From Bacteroidales bacterium (GTDB taxonomy: Bacteria > Bacteroidota > Bacteroidia > Bacteroidales > B18-G4), in the NCBI GenBank assembly GCA_023145125.1, contig JAGLEK010000089.1, positions 1-40,322 on the forward strand: a stretch of 40,322 nucleotides of DNA. Reading direction: 5' to 3'. This document shows, in pieces, positions 23,820 through 31,980 of this stretch (positions are counted from its first letter, which is position 1; each line of letters begins with the position of its first letter). The translations under genes and the position numbers were made by a program. Below the pieces are notes generated by a model. It had not been told where the DNA came from. It did not search any database and worked only from the letters and a program-made list of their open reading frames with translations.

Positions 23820-23889
23820 ACAAACAATCAGCCATACGGGATTCTTCTAATAAGATCCATGGCCAGCTTTTAAGAAATAAATTCTGCTG

Positions 23890-26220
23890 ATGAATATAAT
23901 TAGACAAACGATCCTGATTTTTCTCCTAAGTCTTATCATCGCAACGGCATCAGGCCAAAATGCCGGTGTAGGCCAATGGCGCGACCACCTTCCATTTAAT
24001 AAATTTATAGCGGTTACTGAAACCCCTGATAAAATCTTTGGGGCAACCCCTTATGCAGTTTTGACCTACGATAAAAATACTGAATCGATCGAACGGTTTA
24101 CCAAGATCAATGGCTTGTCTGACATAGGCATCAGTGATATACGATACAGTGAAGAACTTCAGACGGTTGTACTTGCATATACCAATACAAACATTGACCT
24201 ATTCAAGGGAAACTATATCATTAATGTCCCTGATATTAAAAGAAAACCTATCCTTGGGAATAAGGTGATCAACAAGGTTTCATTCAGGGGTGATTATGCC
24301 TATTTTTCATGCGGTTTTGGGATCGTGGTGCTGGATGTTGTGAAGGAAGAGATCTTCGACACCTGGTATATTGGCCCCGAGGGCAGCCAGATCAATGTGT
24401 TGGATCTTACTCATAATGACACATCTTTTTTTGCTGCCACAGAGGATGGCATCTATTATGCTTCTGTATCCCACCCCAACCTTGCCGATTTCTCTGCATG
24501 GCATAAGATGGATAATGTACCTTACCCTTACAATGAATACAACCTCATTGAGTTCTATGCAGGAAACATTTTTGCCAACCTGAAGGCAGGTAGCAGCATT
24601 GATCAGGACAGCATTTATTATTATGATGGTTACGAGTGGAAAGTACTTATACCGGATAACACTCAGGGTGTAAATAATATCAATGCTACCAACGGAAAGC
24701 TCGTGGTTGCATATGATTATTCCGGCAAGATATTCAATGAAAACATTGAACAGGAATTGATTATCTATACATATAACCCCGGCAACCCGGCAATGAACGA
24801 TGCAATATACAGCCCTAACGGGGATGTATGGATAGCAGATAACGGCAGAGGATTGGTTAAGTCTTTCGCGGAAGGCTATAAAAGCATGAAGATCAATCCC
24901 GGAGGGCCTGGTAATGCCAGTGTGTTTTCCATGACCTCATCAGAAAATCAGGTTTGGGTGGCTCCGGGAGGATATACCAGTACCTGGAATGCCAGGTATC
25001 TGAATTATGGTACTTACCGCTTTTCAAATGAGCATTGGAAAAACTTTAACAGCACAACAAACCCCGAATTGCTCGACATCAGGGATATAGTGACAATTGC
25101 CGTGAACCCTGCCAATATTAACCAGGCCTACCTGGGTATGTTCAGAAATGATGTTGGTGTACTCGAAATGACCGATGAGGTAATCACCAACAGTTTTACC
25201 GAAGAAAACAGTGAACTGCAGATCTGGGAAGCTGCAGGCAAAATTGCAGTGGTCGGTTTGGAGTTTGATTCATATGGAAGTTTGTGGGCATTATGCTCAG
25301 GTGCTGAGAAACTGCTTGCCGAAAAGAAAAATGATGGCAGCTGGAATTCTTTCAGCCTTGGCGGTAGTGCTTCTGCTGCTGACTGCAGCGACCTGATGGT
25401 GGATTCATATGACCAGAAATGGGTAGTATTCAGGCATACCAACAGCAACCCTAACTATATTGCCGTATATAACGAGAAAAACCCTCCGGGAGACCAATTA
25501 AGACTGCTCCGGTCTGAAACCGGTGTTGGCAATATCCCAGGTACAAACGTATTCAGCATTGCCCAGGATCAGGACGGAGAAGTCTGGATTGGCACAGATG
25601 AAGGGATCGCTATATTTTATTCACCCTCTACCATTCTCACATCCAATGATTATGATGCTGTGAGGCCACTGGTGAATTTCGACGGCTATGTGCAATACCT
25701 GCTGGTAACAGAGGTGGTCACCGCTATTGCCGTTGATGGTGATAACAATAAATGGATCGGGACAGATCGTTCCGGTGTCTTTCTGCTTTCTGCTGATGGA
25801 ACCGAACAGATCTATCACTTCACTGAAGATAACAGCCCATTGTTCGCAAACCAGGTGATCGACATCGTGATAAATGCTGATGGAGAGGTGTTTATTGCCA
25901 CATTCAATGGGATCATTGCCTATAAGGGTACTGCTTCTTCCCCAAATGATAGTTTTTCTGAAGTTTATGCCTATCCTAATCCTGTAAAGGATGGTTATGA
26001 CGGATGGATAGCAGTGAAAGGGCTGATGAATGATTCCGACATTAAGATCACCGATATTAACGGCACCCTGATCTATTCTACACGCTCCGAGGGCGGACAG
26101 GCAGTATGGAATGGCCGCAATTTTGATGGCAGAAAGGCCAGGCCGGGTGTTTACCTGGTCTTTGCAAGCAATGAAGACGGAAGCGAACAAGTAGTGACCA
26201 AGATCTTGATCATCGACTGA
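23890..26220 (+). CDS. porZ: Type IX secretion system attachment-complex protein PorZ
   Basis: This 776-residue exported protein has a signal peptide (about 1-23, ending ATASGQ). It then has the PorZ N-terminal propeller signature GQWRDHLPFNKFIAVTETPD, two-component-regulator-like propeller repeats through about 680 (for example VWIGTDEGIAIF, NKWIGTDRSGVFLLS), and a T9SS C-terminal domain (about 692-776): YAYPNPVKDGYDG, VWNGRNFDGRKARPGVYLV, ending KILIID. In P. gingivalis PorZ joins PorU, PorV and PorQ in the surface attachment complex and presents A-LPS to sortase PorU. The length equals that of the P. gingivalis protein. recO follows 23 bp downstream, a neighbour pair I recall from other Bacteroidetes. 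Confidence 0.88.
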   Translation: MNIIRQTILIFLLSLIIATASGQNAGVGQWRDHLPFNKFIAVTETPDKIFGATPYAVLTYDKNTESIERFTKINGLSDIGISDIRYSEELQTVVLAYTNTNIDLFKGNYIINVPDIKRKPILGNKVINKVSFRGDYAYFSCGFGIVVLDVVKEEIFDTWYIGPEGSQINVLDLTHNDTSFFAATEDGIYYASVSHPNLADFSAWHKMDNVPYPYNEYNLIEFYAGNIFANLKAGSSIDQDSIYYYDGYEWKVLIPDNTQGVNNINATNGKLVVAYDYSGKIFNENIEQELIIYTYNPGNPAMNDAIYSPNGDVWIADNGRGLVKSFAEGYKSMKINPGGPGNASVFSMTSSENQVWVAPGGYTSTWNARYLNYGTYRFSNEHWKNFNSTTNPELLDIRDIVTIAVNPANINQAYLGMFRNDVGVLEMTDEVITNSFTEENSELQIWEAAGKIAVVGLEFDSYGSLWALCSGAEKLLAEKKNDGSWNSFSLGGSASAADCSDLMVDSYDQKWVVFRHTNSNPNYIAVYNEKNPPGDQLRLLRSETGVGNIPGTNVFSIAQDQDGEVWIGTDEGIAIFYSPSTILTSNDYDAVRPLVNFDGYVQYLLVTEVVTAIAVDGDNNKWIGTDRSGVFLLSADGTEQIYHFTEDNSPLFANQVIDIVINADGEVFIATFNGIIAYKGTASSPNDSFSEVYAYPNPVKDGYDGWIAVKGLMNDSDIKITDINGTLIYSTRSEGGQAVWNGRNFDGRKARPGVYLVFASNEDGSEQVVTKILIID

Positions 26221-26243
26221 TCCAATTCCTTTATCTTAGAAGG

Positions 26244-26969
26244 ATGATTCATAAAACACGGGGCATTGTTCTGCACCAGATCAAGTATTCAGATACCAGC
26301 CTGATAGTAAAGATCTATACAGAGCTGCTTGGCCTGCAGTCATACCTGGTTAAAGGAGCCCGCTCAAAACGTGCAGCAATCCGAAGCAGCTATTTTCAAC
26401 CACTGACCATGCTCGACCTTGTGGTGTACTACCGTGAAAAAAACAATCTGCAGCATATCCGGGAAGCGGAGATCACAGAGCCCTTGTATTCGATTTCATC
26501 CGATCTGCGCAAAAGTACTATGGCTCTCTTTCTATCTGAAATACTCGTAAAAACAATACATGAAGGTGAAGCAAATAAAGAGATGTTTGCATTTATAAGT
26601 TCTTCTTTACGATTTCTTGATATGCAGGAAAGGGGCGTTGAATATTTCCACCTCTTTTTTCTTATGAAGCTCAGTCTTTACCTGGGGTTCTACCCCGCTG
26701 GCATGCCCGGAAGTGACCGGTCTTACTTCGACCTCCGCGAAGGAAAGTACGCCGGAGCAGTTCCATCACATCCCGACTATCTTGACAAAGGCCTGGGTGC
26801 AAATCTATATTTGCTGAGCAGGAGCCAGGTGGGTGACCTAGAAAATTTAACTTTAGAAAAACAACAAAGAAATGAGCTGCTAAATGCTATCCTGCTATAT
26901 TATCAGATCCATTTGAGCGGCCTCGGAGCCATCAAATCTGCTGAGATCCTGAAAGAAGTTTTTTATTAA
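26244..26969 (+). CDS. recO: DNA repair protein RecO
   Basis: This 241-residue protein of the RecFOR pathway anneals SSB-coated single strands and loads RecA with RecR. It has the N-terminal OB-fold (KTRGIVLHQIKYSDTSLIVKIYTE, about 4-27; YLVKGARSKRAA) followed by an all-helical C-domain with FLSEILVKTIHEGEANKEMF and FLMKLSLYLGFYP. Zinc-binding cysteines found in some RecO proteins are absent, as expected for many Bacteroidetes. It is probably co-transcribed with porZ. Its stop codon overlaps the stop of convergent lipB by 4 bp. Confidence 0.94.
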   Translation: MIHKTRGIVLHQIKYSDTSLIVKIYTELLGLQSYLVKGARSKRAAIRSSYFQPLTMLDLVVYYREKNNLQHIREAEITEPLYSISSDLRKSTMALFLSEILVKTIHEGEANKEMFAFISSSLRFLDMQERGVEYFHLFFLMKLSLYLGFYPAGMPGSDRSYFDLREGKYAGAVPSHPDYLDKGLGANLYLLSRSQVGDLENLTLEKQQRNELLNAILLYYQIHLSGLGAIKSAEILKEVFY

Positions 26970-27643
26970 TGATTTTCAAGAAGCTGTAAAATAACTTCCC
27001 TGAGCCTGGTCTTTACTTTTTCAATATCCTGTGATGTCCCCAGTTCCTTCTCCAGGGATGTAACACCCTTATCTAAATACCCGCAGGGGTTTATATAACT
27101 GAAATATTCCAGGTTTGTATTAACATTGAAGGCAAAGCCATGCATGGTAACATAGCGGCTTGAACGCACCCCGATAGCACAAATTTTCCGGGCATTGGCA
27201 TTACCGGCATCCAGCCAAACGCCACTCGCACCATCCAAGCGGGAAGAAATGATCCCATATTCATTTAGAAGGGCAATAATGGATTCTTCGAGCAATGAGA
27301 TGTATGTTCTGATCCCAAGGCCGTAACGCTCCAGGTCAAGGATGGGATAGCCGACGATCTGTCCGGGCCCATGGTAGGTAATATCTCCTCCCCGATTGGT
27401 TTTGAAGAGGGAAGCACCTTTTGCCGTGAGCAAGTCCTCATCGATCAGCAAATTCTTCTCAGAGCCGCTTTTACCAATCGTATAAACATGAGGGTGTTCA
27501 CAAAACAAAAGATAATTCGGTGTTGTGGCCCCTGCACTGTCTTTCTTTCCGGCAATGACCTCCTGAAACAGTTTTTCCTGGAGATCCCATGCCTCTGCAT
27601 AAGCCATTCTTCCAAGGTCTTTATAGATGATCTCTTCATTCAT
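26966..27643 (-). CDS. lipB: Lipoyl(octanoyl) transferase
   Basis: This 225-residue cytosolic enzyme moves octanoate from acyl-carrier protein to lipoyl domains. It carries LFCEHPHVYTIGKSG, FKTNRGGDITYHGPGQIVGYPILDL (the family signature, about 80-104), KICAIGVRSSRYVTMHGFAFNVN with catalytic K153, and INPCGYLDKGVTSL with catalytic C187. Its ATG overlaps the stop of lipA upstream (ATGA, 27640-27643), so octanoylation and sulfur insertion are made from one message. It ends in a 4-bp convergent overlap with recO, leaving no room for a terminator between them. Confidence 0.97.
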   Translation of the reverse strand: MNEEIIYKDLGRMAYAEAWDLQEKLFQEVIAGKKDSAGATTPNYLLFCEHPHVYTIGKSGSEKNLLIDEDLLTAKGASLFKTNRGGDITYHGPGQIVGYPILDLERYGLGIRTYISLLEESIIALLNEYGIISSRLDGASGVWLDAGNANARKICAIGVRSSRYVTMHGFAFNVNTNLEYFSYINPCGYLDKGVTSLEKELGTSQDIEKVKTRLREVILQLLENH

Positions 27644-28512
27644 GACTTTACAGATTTTTCAGGCACATGCTTTTCAGCCTTATACGACGACCTAACCAAT
27701 GGATGGCTTTCTACATGGGTAAAGCCTTTTTCCAGGCCTGCTTTTCTGAATGCCTCAAATTCCTCTGGTGTAGTAAATGATGACACGGGCAGATGGCCCT
27801 TGCCTGGCTGGAGGTATTGGCCGAGGGTAAAAACCTCACAGCCTGCCTGGCGGAGGTCGTCCATGGCTTCCAGTATTTCCTCTTTTGTTTCGCCCAGGCC
27901 GGTCATGATGCCTGATTTTGCTCTTATCCCGGCATCAGCTATGGTGCGTATAACCATGAGGCTCGTGTCATACGATGCAACACTCCTTACTTCAGGTGTT
28001 AATCTGCGTACCGTTTCAAGATTATGTGATATCACTTCCGGCCCGGCATCGATGACCGTGTGAATTAACTCCTTCTTTCCCTGGAAGTCAGGGATCAGTG
28101 CTTCTACAGTGATTCCCGGGTTTTTCTCTTTTACCGCCCTGATGGTTGCTGCCCACAAGCCTGCCCCGCCATCCTTCATGTCGTCTCTGTCGACAGAAGT
28201 AAGTACACAATGTTTCAAGCCCATAAGCCTGACCGATTCAGCTACCCTTTCCGGCTCACCCGGGTCGGCCGGGGCCGGTTTGCCGGTTTTTACATTACAA
28301 AACCCACATGATCGCGTACACACATCACCGAGGATCATCAGGGTGGCGGTTCCGCGCTCCCAGCAATCATACATATTTGGGCAATTGCCACTGGTACAGA
28401 TCGTATGCAGCTTATGCCTGTTCACGATCTCCCTTATCCCCAGGTATTCCTTCCCGGCAGGCACCCTGATCTTCAACCAGTCAGGTTTTTGTCTTTTTCT
28501 CTTCTCTTCCAT
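27640..28512 (-). CDS. lipA: Lipoyl synthase
   Basis: This 290-residue radical SAM enzyme inserts two sulfurs into protein-bound octanoyl groups. The auxiliary cluster motif CTSGNCPNMYDC provides C39, C44 and C50. The radical SAM CxxxCxxC motif is CTRSCGFC with C65, C69 and C72. The closing RSSY motif is in VRSSYKAEKH. GDVCTRSCGFCNVKTGKP and SVDRDDMKDGG are also family blocks. It overlaps lipB by 4 bp. A -7 element TAATTTTG (minus strand, 28524-28531) lies 11 bp upstream of the start, which implies a very short leader. Confidence 0.98.
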   Translation of the reverse strand: MEEKRKRQKPDWLKIRVPAGKEYLGIREIVNRHKLHTICTSGNCPNMYDCWERGTATLMILGDVCTRSCGFCNVKTGKPAPADPGEPERVAESVRLMGLKHCVLTSVDRDDMKDGGAGLWAATIRAVKEKNPGITVEALIPDFQGKKELIHTVIDAGPEVISHNLETVRRLTPEVRSVASYDTSLMVIRTIADAGIRAKSGIMTGLGETKEEILEAMDDLRQAGCEVFTLGQYLQPGKGHLPVSSFTTPEEFEAFRKAGLEKGFTHVESHPLVRSSYKAEKHVPEKSVKS

Positions 28513-28523
28513 CTTTCTGAATG

Positions 28524-28531
28524 CAAAATTA
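28524..28531 (-). promoter_or_regulatory. -7 element for lipA-lipB (TAATTTTG on the minus strand)
   Basis: The plus-strand bases CAAAATTA read TAATTTTG on the minus strand, close to the lipA ATG at 28512. The expected start of transcription would fall only a few bases before the start codon. The -33 box is not recognisable. Confidence 0.45.
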
Positions 28532-28660
28532 TCAATTCTGGGCGATGAATTGCAGATGAAGGATTAATTTATTGCCACAAAGGCACAGGATTACACAGCC
28601 ATTACAATGAGTCGGCTGTGATACTCTGTATTCGCTGTTATCCCAGTGGCAAAAAAAGTC

Positions 28661-28668
28661 TAAATTTG
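28661..28668 (+). promoter_or_regulatory. -7 element for lysS (TAAATTTG)
   Basis: TAAATTTG followed by CA matches the consensus. The ATG at 28684 lies 15 bp downstream, so the leader would be about 8-10 nt. This supports the 28684 start over an upstream in-frame ATG that would lie before the promoter element. Confidence 0.5.
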
Positions 28669-28683
28669 CAAAAAATTAATACG

Positions 28684-30405
28684 ATGAGTCAGGAACTAAG
28701 CGAACAGGAACAGATACGACGGAATTCACTGCAGGAGCTCACAGCCCTGGGGATCGATCCATACCCTGCCGAAACATATGAGACTAATGTTACAGCTTCA
28801 GAGATCCTGGAAGATTATCCAAATAATGAAAAGCTTTTTCAGGATATCAGCATTGCCGGCAGGATCATGGGCCGCAGGATCATGGGTGCTGCTGCTTTCG
28901 TGGAGTTGCAGGACCCCGGCGGAAAGATCCAGCTTTATTTTAAGCGCGATGACATCTGCCCCGGAGAAGATAAAAGCGCATACAACATCGTATTTAAACG
29001 ACTGCTCGATATTGGCGATATCATTGGTGTTAAAGGATATGTATTCACTACCAAGATGGGGGAGATCACAATTCATGTGAAAGAATACAAATTGCTGAGC
29101 AAATCCCTGAAACCCCTGCCGGTGGTAAAAGAAAAAGATGATAAGGTCTGGGACGCCTTCACAGATCCCGAACAGAGATACAGGCAGCGTTATCTTGACC
29201 TTATCGTTAACCCTGAGGTCCGTAGTACATTCATCAAGAGGACTGAACTGGTCAACTCAATGCGTAGCTTCCTGAATGTAAAAGGGTACCTGGAAGTTGA
29301 AACACCCATCTTACAGCCACTGTACGGTGGTGCTGCCGCCCGTCCTTTCAAGACCCATCACAACAGCCTGGACATGACCCTCTATTTGCGTATTGCCAAT
29401 GAGCTGTATTTGAAAAGGCTGATCGTTGGAGGATATGACGGCGTATATGAATTCAGCAAAGATTTCAGAAATGAAGGCATGAGCCGGTTTCACAATCCGG
29501 AGTTTACACAGATGGAACTCTATGTTGCCTACAAGGATTATGAATGGATGATGGACCTTGTGGAGGAAATGATAGAAAAGATCGCCATTGACCTCCACGG
29601 TACCACAAAAGTCAAGGTTGGGGAAAACATCATTGACTTCAAGCGTCCATGGAAACGCTACACCATGCTTGGTGTGATCAGGGAATATACCGGTATCGAT
29701 ATTTCAGAAATGGATGAAGCCGAACTCAGGGCTACCGCTAATAAGCTTGAGGTTGAAACAGATCCCAGTATGGGAAAAGGAAAACTCATTGATGAAATTT
29801 TCGGGGAAACCTGTGAGGCCAAACTTATCCAGCCCACCTTTATCACCGATTACCCGGTAGAGATGTCGCCCCTGGCAAAAAAGCACCGCAGCGAAGAGGG
29901 CCTGGTAGAGCGTTTTGAAGCCATCTGCAATGGCAAAGAGCTTTGCAATGCTTTCAGTGAGCTTAATGATCCGCTCGACCAGCGCAGGCGTTTTGAAGAA
30001 CAGCTTGAGCTTGGAAAAAGAGGTGATACCGAGTCAATGGTGCTTGATGAAGACTTTCTTCGTGCACTGGAATATGGCATGCCCCCAACAGCAGGGTTAG
30101 GAATTGGCGTTGACCGCCTGAGCATGATCATGACGGACTCAAATTCCATCCAGGATGTACTTTTCTTTCCCCAGATGCGGCCCGAAAAGAAACAGGAAGT
30201 TTCATCTGATGAAGAATTTATTGCTTTGGGGTTCCAGCCCGAATGGGTGCCTATACTCCGGGAAAAAGGCTTCAACACTGTAGAAGAGCTCAAACAGGCC
30301 AATCCGAATAAACTTGCCAATGACCTGAACGGCCTCAGGAAAAAGAAGAAACTAGATATCCCGGCACTCAACCCGGCAAAAGTGAAGGAGTGGATTGAAG
30401 CTTAA
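28684..30405 (+). CDS. lysS: Lysine--tRNA ligase (class II)
   Basis: This cytosolic enzyme charges tRNA-Lys. I start it at ATG 28684 (MSQELSEQEQIRRN), giving 573 residues. A longer frame from 28618 adds 22 residues that lie on or before the probable promoter. The N-terminal OB-fold (about 50-165) includes AGRIMGRRIMGAAAFVELQD and GDIIGVKGYVF. The class II catalytic core follows with motif 1 (YLEVETPILQPLYGGAAARPF), motif 2 (KDFRNEGMSRFHNPEFTQME) and motif 3 (GLGIGVDRLSMIMT). A C-terminal helical extension (about 500-573) ends ALNPAKVKEWIEA, a tail seen in Bacteroidetes LysS. Confidence 0.97.
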   Translation: MSQELSEQEQIRRNSLQELTALGIDPYPAETYETNVTASEILEDYPNNEKLFQDISIAGRIMGRRIMGAAAFVELQDPGGKIQLYFKRDDICPGEDKSAYNIVFKRLLDIGDIIGVKGYVFTTKMGEITIHVKEYKLLSKSLKPLPVVKEKDDKVWDAFTDPEQRYRQRYLDLIVNPEVRSTFIKRTELVNSMRSFLNVKGYLEVETPILQPLYGGAAARPFKTHHNSLDMTLYLRIANELYLKRLIVGGYDGVYEFSKDFRNEGMSRFHNPEFTQMELYVAYKDYEWMMDLVEEMIEKIAIDLHGTTKVKVGENIIDFKRPWKRYTMLGVIREYTGIDISEMDEAELRATANKLEVETDPSMGKGKLIDEIFGETCEAKLIQPTFITDYPVEMSPLAKKHRSEEGLVERFEAICNGKELCNAFSELNDPLDQRRRFEEQLELGKRGDTESMVLDEDFLRALEYGMPPTAGLGIGVDRLSMIMTDSNSIQDVLFFPQMRPEKKQEVSSDEEFIALGFQPEWVPILREKGFNTVEELKQANPNKLANDLNGLRKKKKLDIPALNPAKVKEWIEA

Positions 30406-30503
30406 AACTTAAAACTCAGCCCCCCAATAACAAAATCTTTGAAATTAATTATCCTCGGGGCAAGCAGCGGGGTATCTTAAAGGAATATTATTCTTTCAAT
30501 ACG

Positions 30504-30560
30504 TCCCGAGTACTCGGGAGGAATAAGACCCGTAGATCCCCTAAATGACTCGAGGGGATC
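30504..30560. repeat. Paired palindromes downstream of lysS
   Basis: TCCCGAGTACTCGGGA (30504-30519) equals its own reverse complement over all 16 bases. Fifteen bases later GATCCCCT (30535-30542) pairs with AGGGGATC (30553-30560) around a 10-base loop. Neither is followed by a T-run, so they are more likely repeat elements or RNA structures than intrinsic terminators. Confidence 0.75.
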
Positions 30561-30646
30561 AATTCGGCTTTAAATTTTCAATTCACTTTGTTCTTGAAAA
30601 TTTAGTCTCATTGATTTAGGAAATAACTACCATATCAGAAAGTAGC

Positions 30647-30676
30647 TTGTATATTATTGCAAGATTTCTATATTTG
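30647..30676 (+). promoter_or_regulatory. Promoter of the TPR gene (TTG, 19 bp, TATATTTG)
   Basis: TTG at 30647-30649 and TATATTTG at 30669-30676 are separated by exactly 19 bases. This is the clearest match in the window to the Bacteroidetes -33/-7 promoter. It leaves a leader of about 65 nt before the ATG at 30748. Confidence 0.65.
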
Positions 30677-30747
30677 CACCCCTTAATATACAATGTATTG
30701 CACATACATTCGTTAAGTATAAATCAGTAATAAATCTTATAAGTATT

Positions 30748-31698
30748 ATGAAAAAGTTATCCATTATTTTGACCGTATTTTTTGTTACGATCACCATGGG
30801 GCTCACAGCCCAGAACCTGAATTCAGCTGGAAAAGCATATAATAAAGGTATTGAGCTTGCCCAGGAAGGCAATACGCAGGGAGCTCTTGAGTCATATCAG
30901 AAATGTGCCGACATATGCTCAGAGCTCGGAGAAATTGGCGAGGGCCTGAAAGTGAATGCAGAAACCCAGATTTGCAATATCTATATGAAAACGGGTGTTG
31001 AAAAATTCAAAGTAAAGAACTATGATTCTGCCATAATATTATTTACAGAATCAGAAAAATATGCAAAACTCATCGATGACCCGTCAACCACGGCTAAGAT
31101 AAACAGCTATTTTGCTGCCTCTTATACCGGATCGGGTAATACGCTTTACAAAACAAAAAAATACAAAAAGGCTGTTGAAAATTATAACAAAGCTATTGAG
31201 TACAACCCGGAATATCCAAAAGCCTGGTATGGCCTGGTACTGGGTTACAGTAAGCTGGATGAATCAGGGATGCTTGAAGAATCAGTTAAAAAAGTAGAAG
31301 AATACAGCAGTGATGAGCAGCTCAAAACCAAAGCTAAATTAGCTGCCGGTAAATACTTTTTAAAGGTTTGTGGCGATGCAATTCAGGAAGAGAATTACAG
31401 TATTGCTACCATGATGGCCGACAGGAGCATCCAATATAATAAGGAAGACCCGACAGCTTTTTATTATCTTGCCCTGGCAAGCAATGCACAGGCAAACTGG
31501 GTCAATGCTCAAAAAGCTGCCATGAAAGCGATTTCCTTTGAGCAGGAAGATCAATCAAATTATTATTTCGAGCTCGGCCGTGCCTATGAAGGCCAGGGCG
31601 ATACCGAAAAAGCATGTGAAGCATACTCTAATGTTACGGAAGGGCCGAACACAGAGGCTGCAAATTACCAGCGCCACCAGGTATTACACTGTAATTAA
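30748..31698 (+). CDS. Exported tetratricopeptide repeat protein
   Basis: This 316-residue protein has a signal peptide (about 1-22, ending GLTAQ) followed by TPR-like helical pairs across the mature part. Examples are AGKAYNKGIELAQEGNTQGALESYQKCADI (about 27-56), GNTLYKTKKYKKAVENYNKAIEYNPEYPKAWYGLVLGYSKL and YYFELGRAYEGQGDTEKACEAYSNV. TPRs mediate protein-protein contact, and exported ones in Bacteroidetes often serve in outer-membrane or gliding/T9SS complexes, but nothing here ties it to one. It has its own promoter and is followed by a MITE-like element. The protein is lysine/glutamate-rich and has two cysteines near residues 52 and 56. Confidence 0.85.
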   Translation: MKKLSIILTVFFVTITMGLTAQNLNSAGKAYNKGIELAQEGNTQGALESYQKCADICSELGEIGEGLKVNAETQICNIYMKTGVEKFKVKNYDSAIILFTESEKYAKLIDDPSTTAKINSYFAASYTGSGNTLYKTKKYKKAVENYNKAIEYNPEYPKAWYGLVLGYSKLDESGMLEESVKKVEEYSSDEQLKTKAKLAAGKYFLKVCGDAIQEENYSIATMMADRSIQYNKEDPTAFYYLALASNAQANWVNAQKAAMKAISFEQEDQSNYYFELGRAYEGQGDTEKACEAYSNVTEGPNTEAANYQRHQVLHCN

Positions 31699-31720
31699 TC
31701 ATACATGAACTGTATTTAAA

Positions 31721-31886
31721 GGGGCTGTCTCAAAAGGTCTTCCCAAGATCATTTCGAGCGTATGCGAGAACTAAGCGAAGTGCTCTCATGAGCGAAGCGA
31801 GTAAATCTAAACCATTAATCCTCAGTAGAATAGATTTCTCCCTCTGGTCGAAATGACTTAAATATTGGACTTTTGAGACAATCTCC
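31721..31886. mobile_element. MITE-like non-coding element with nested inverted repeats
   Basis: The ends are imperfect terminal inverted repeats. The left is GGGGCTGTCTCAAAAGG (31721-31737). The right, read as reverse complement from 31886, is GGAGATTGTCTCAAAAG. Inside, TCATTTCGA (31749-31757) pairs with TCGAAATGA (31848-31856), and AAATCT (31803-31808) with AGATTT (31832-31837), so nearly the whole element of about 165 bp can fold. It encodes nothing. The termini resemble IS ends, but I cannot assign a family and see no clear target-site duplication. It lies between the TPR gene and the histidine kinase. Confidence 0.65.
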
Positions 31887-31928
31887 TTTTTTTATCCCAA
31901 TGCAAATAAAGTAGTTTCTGCTAATTAT

Positions 31929-31936
31929 TATATTTG
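31929..31936 (+). promoter_or_regulatory. -7 element for the histidine kinase (TATATTTG)
   Basis: TATATTTG matches the consensus and lies 44 bp upstream of the ATG at 31981. The corresponding -33 region would sit about 20 bp outside the right end of the MITE-like element and shows no clear TTTG. Confidence 0.45.
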
Positions 31937-31980
31937 TAGAAATACAAGCCCGGGGTTCCCGGCAATCAAAAAGTTGCTTA

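Larger units (their letters stand above)
30406..30747. other. Gene-free stretch with two hairpins and a promoter
   Basis: This 342-bp region follows lysS. It contains a perfect 16-bp palindrome (30504-30519), a second 8-bp stem (30535-30560) and a well-formed promoter at 30647-30676 for the TPR gene. I see no reading frame with family resemblance. Confidence 0.7.
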
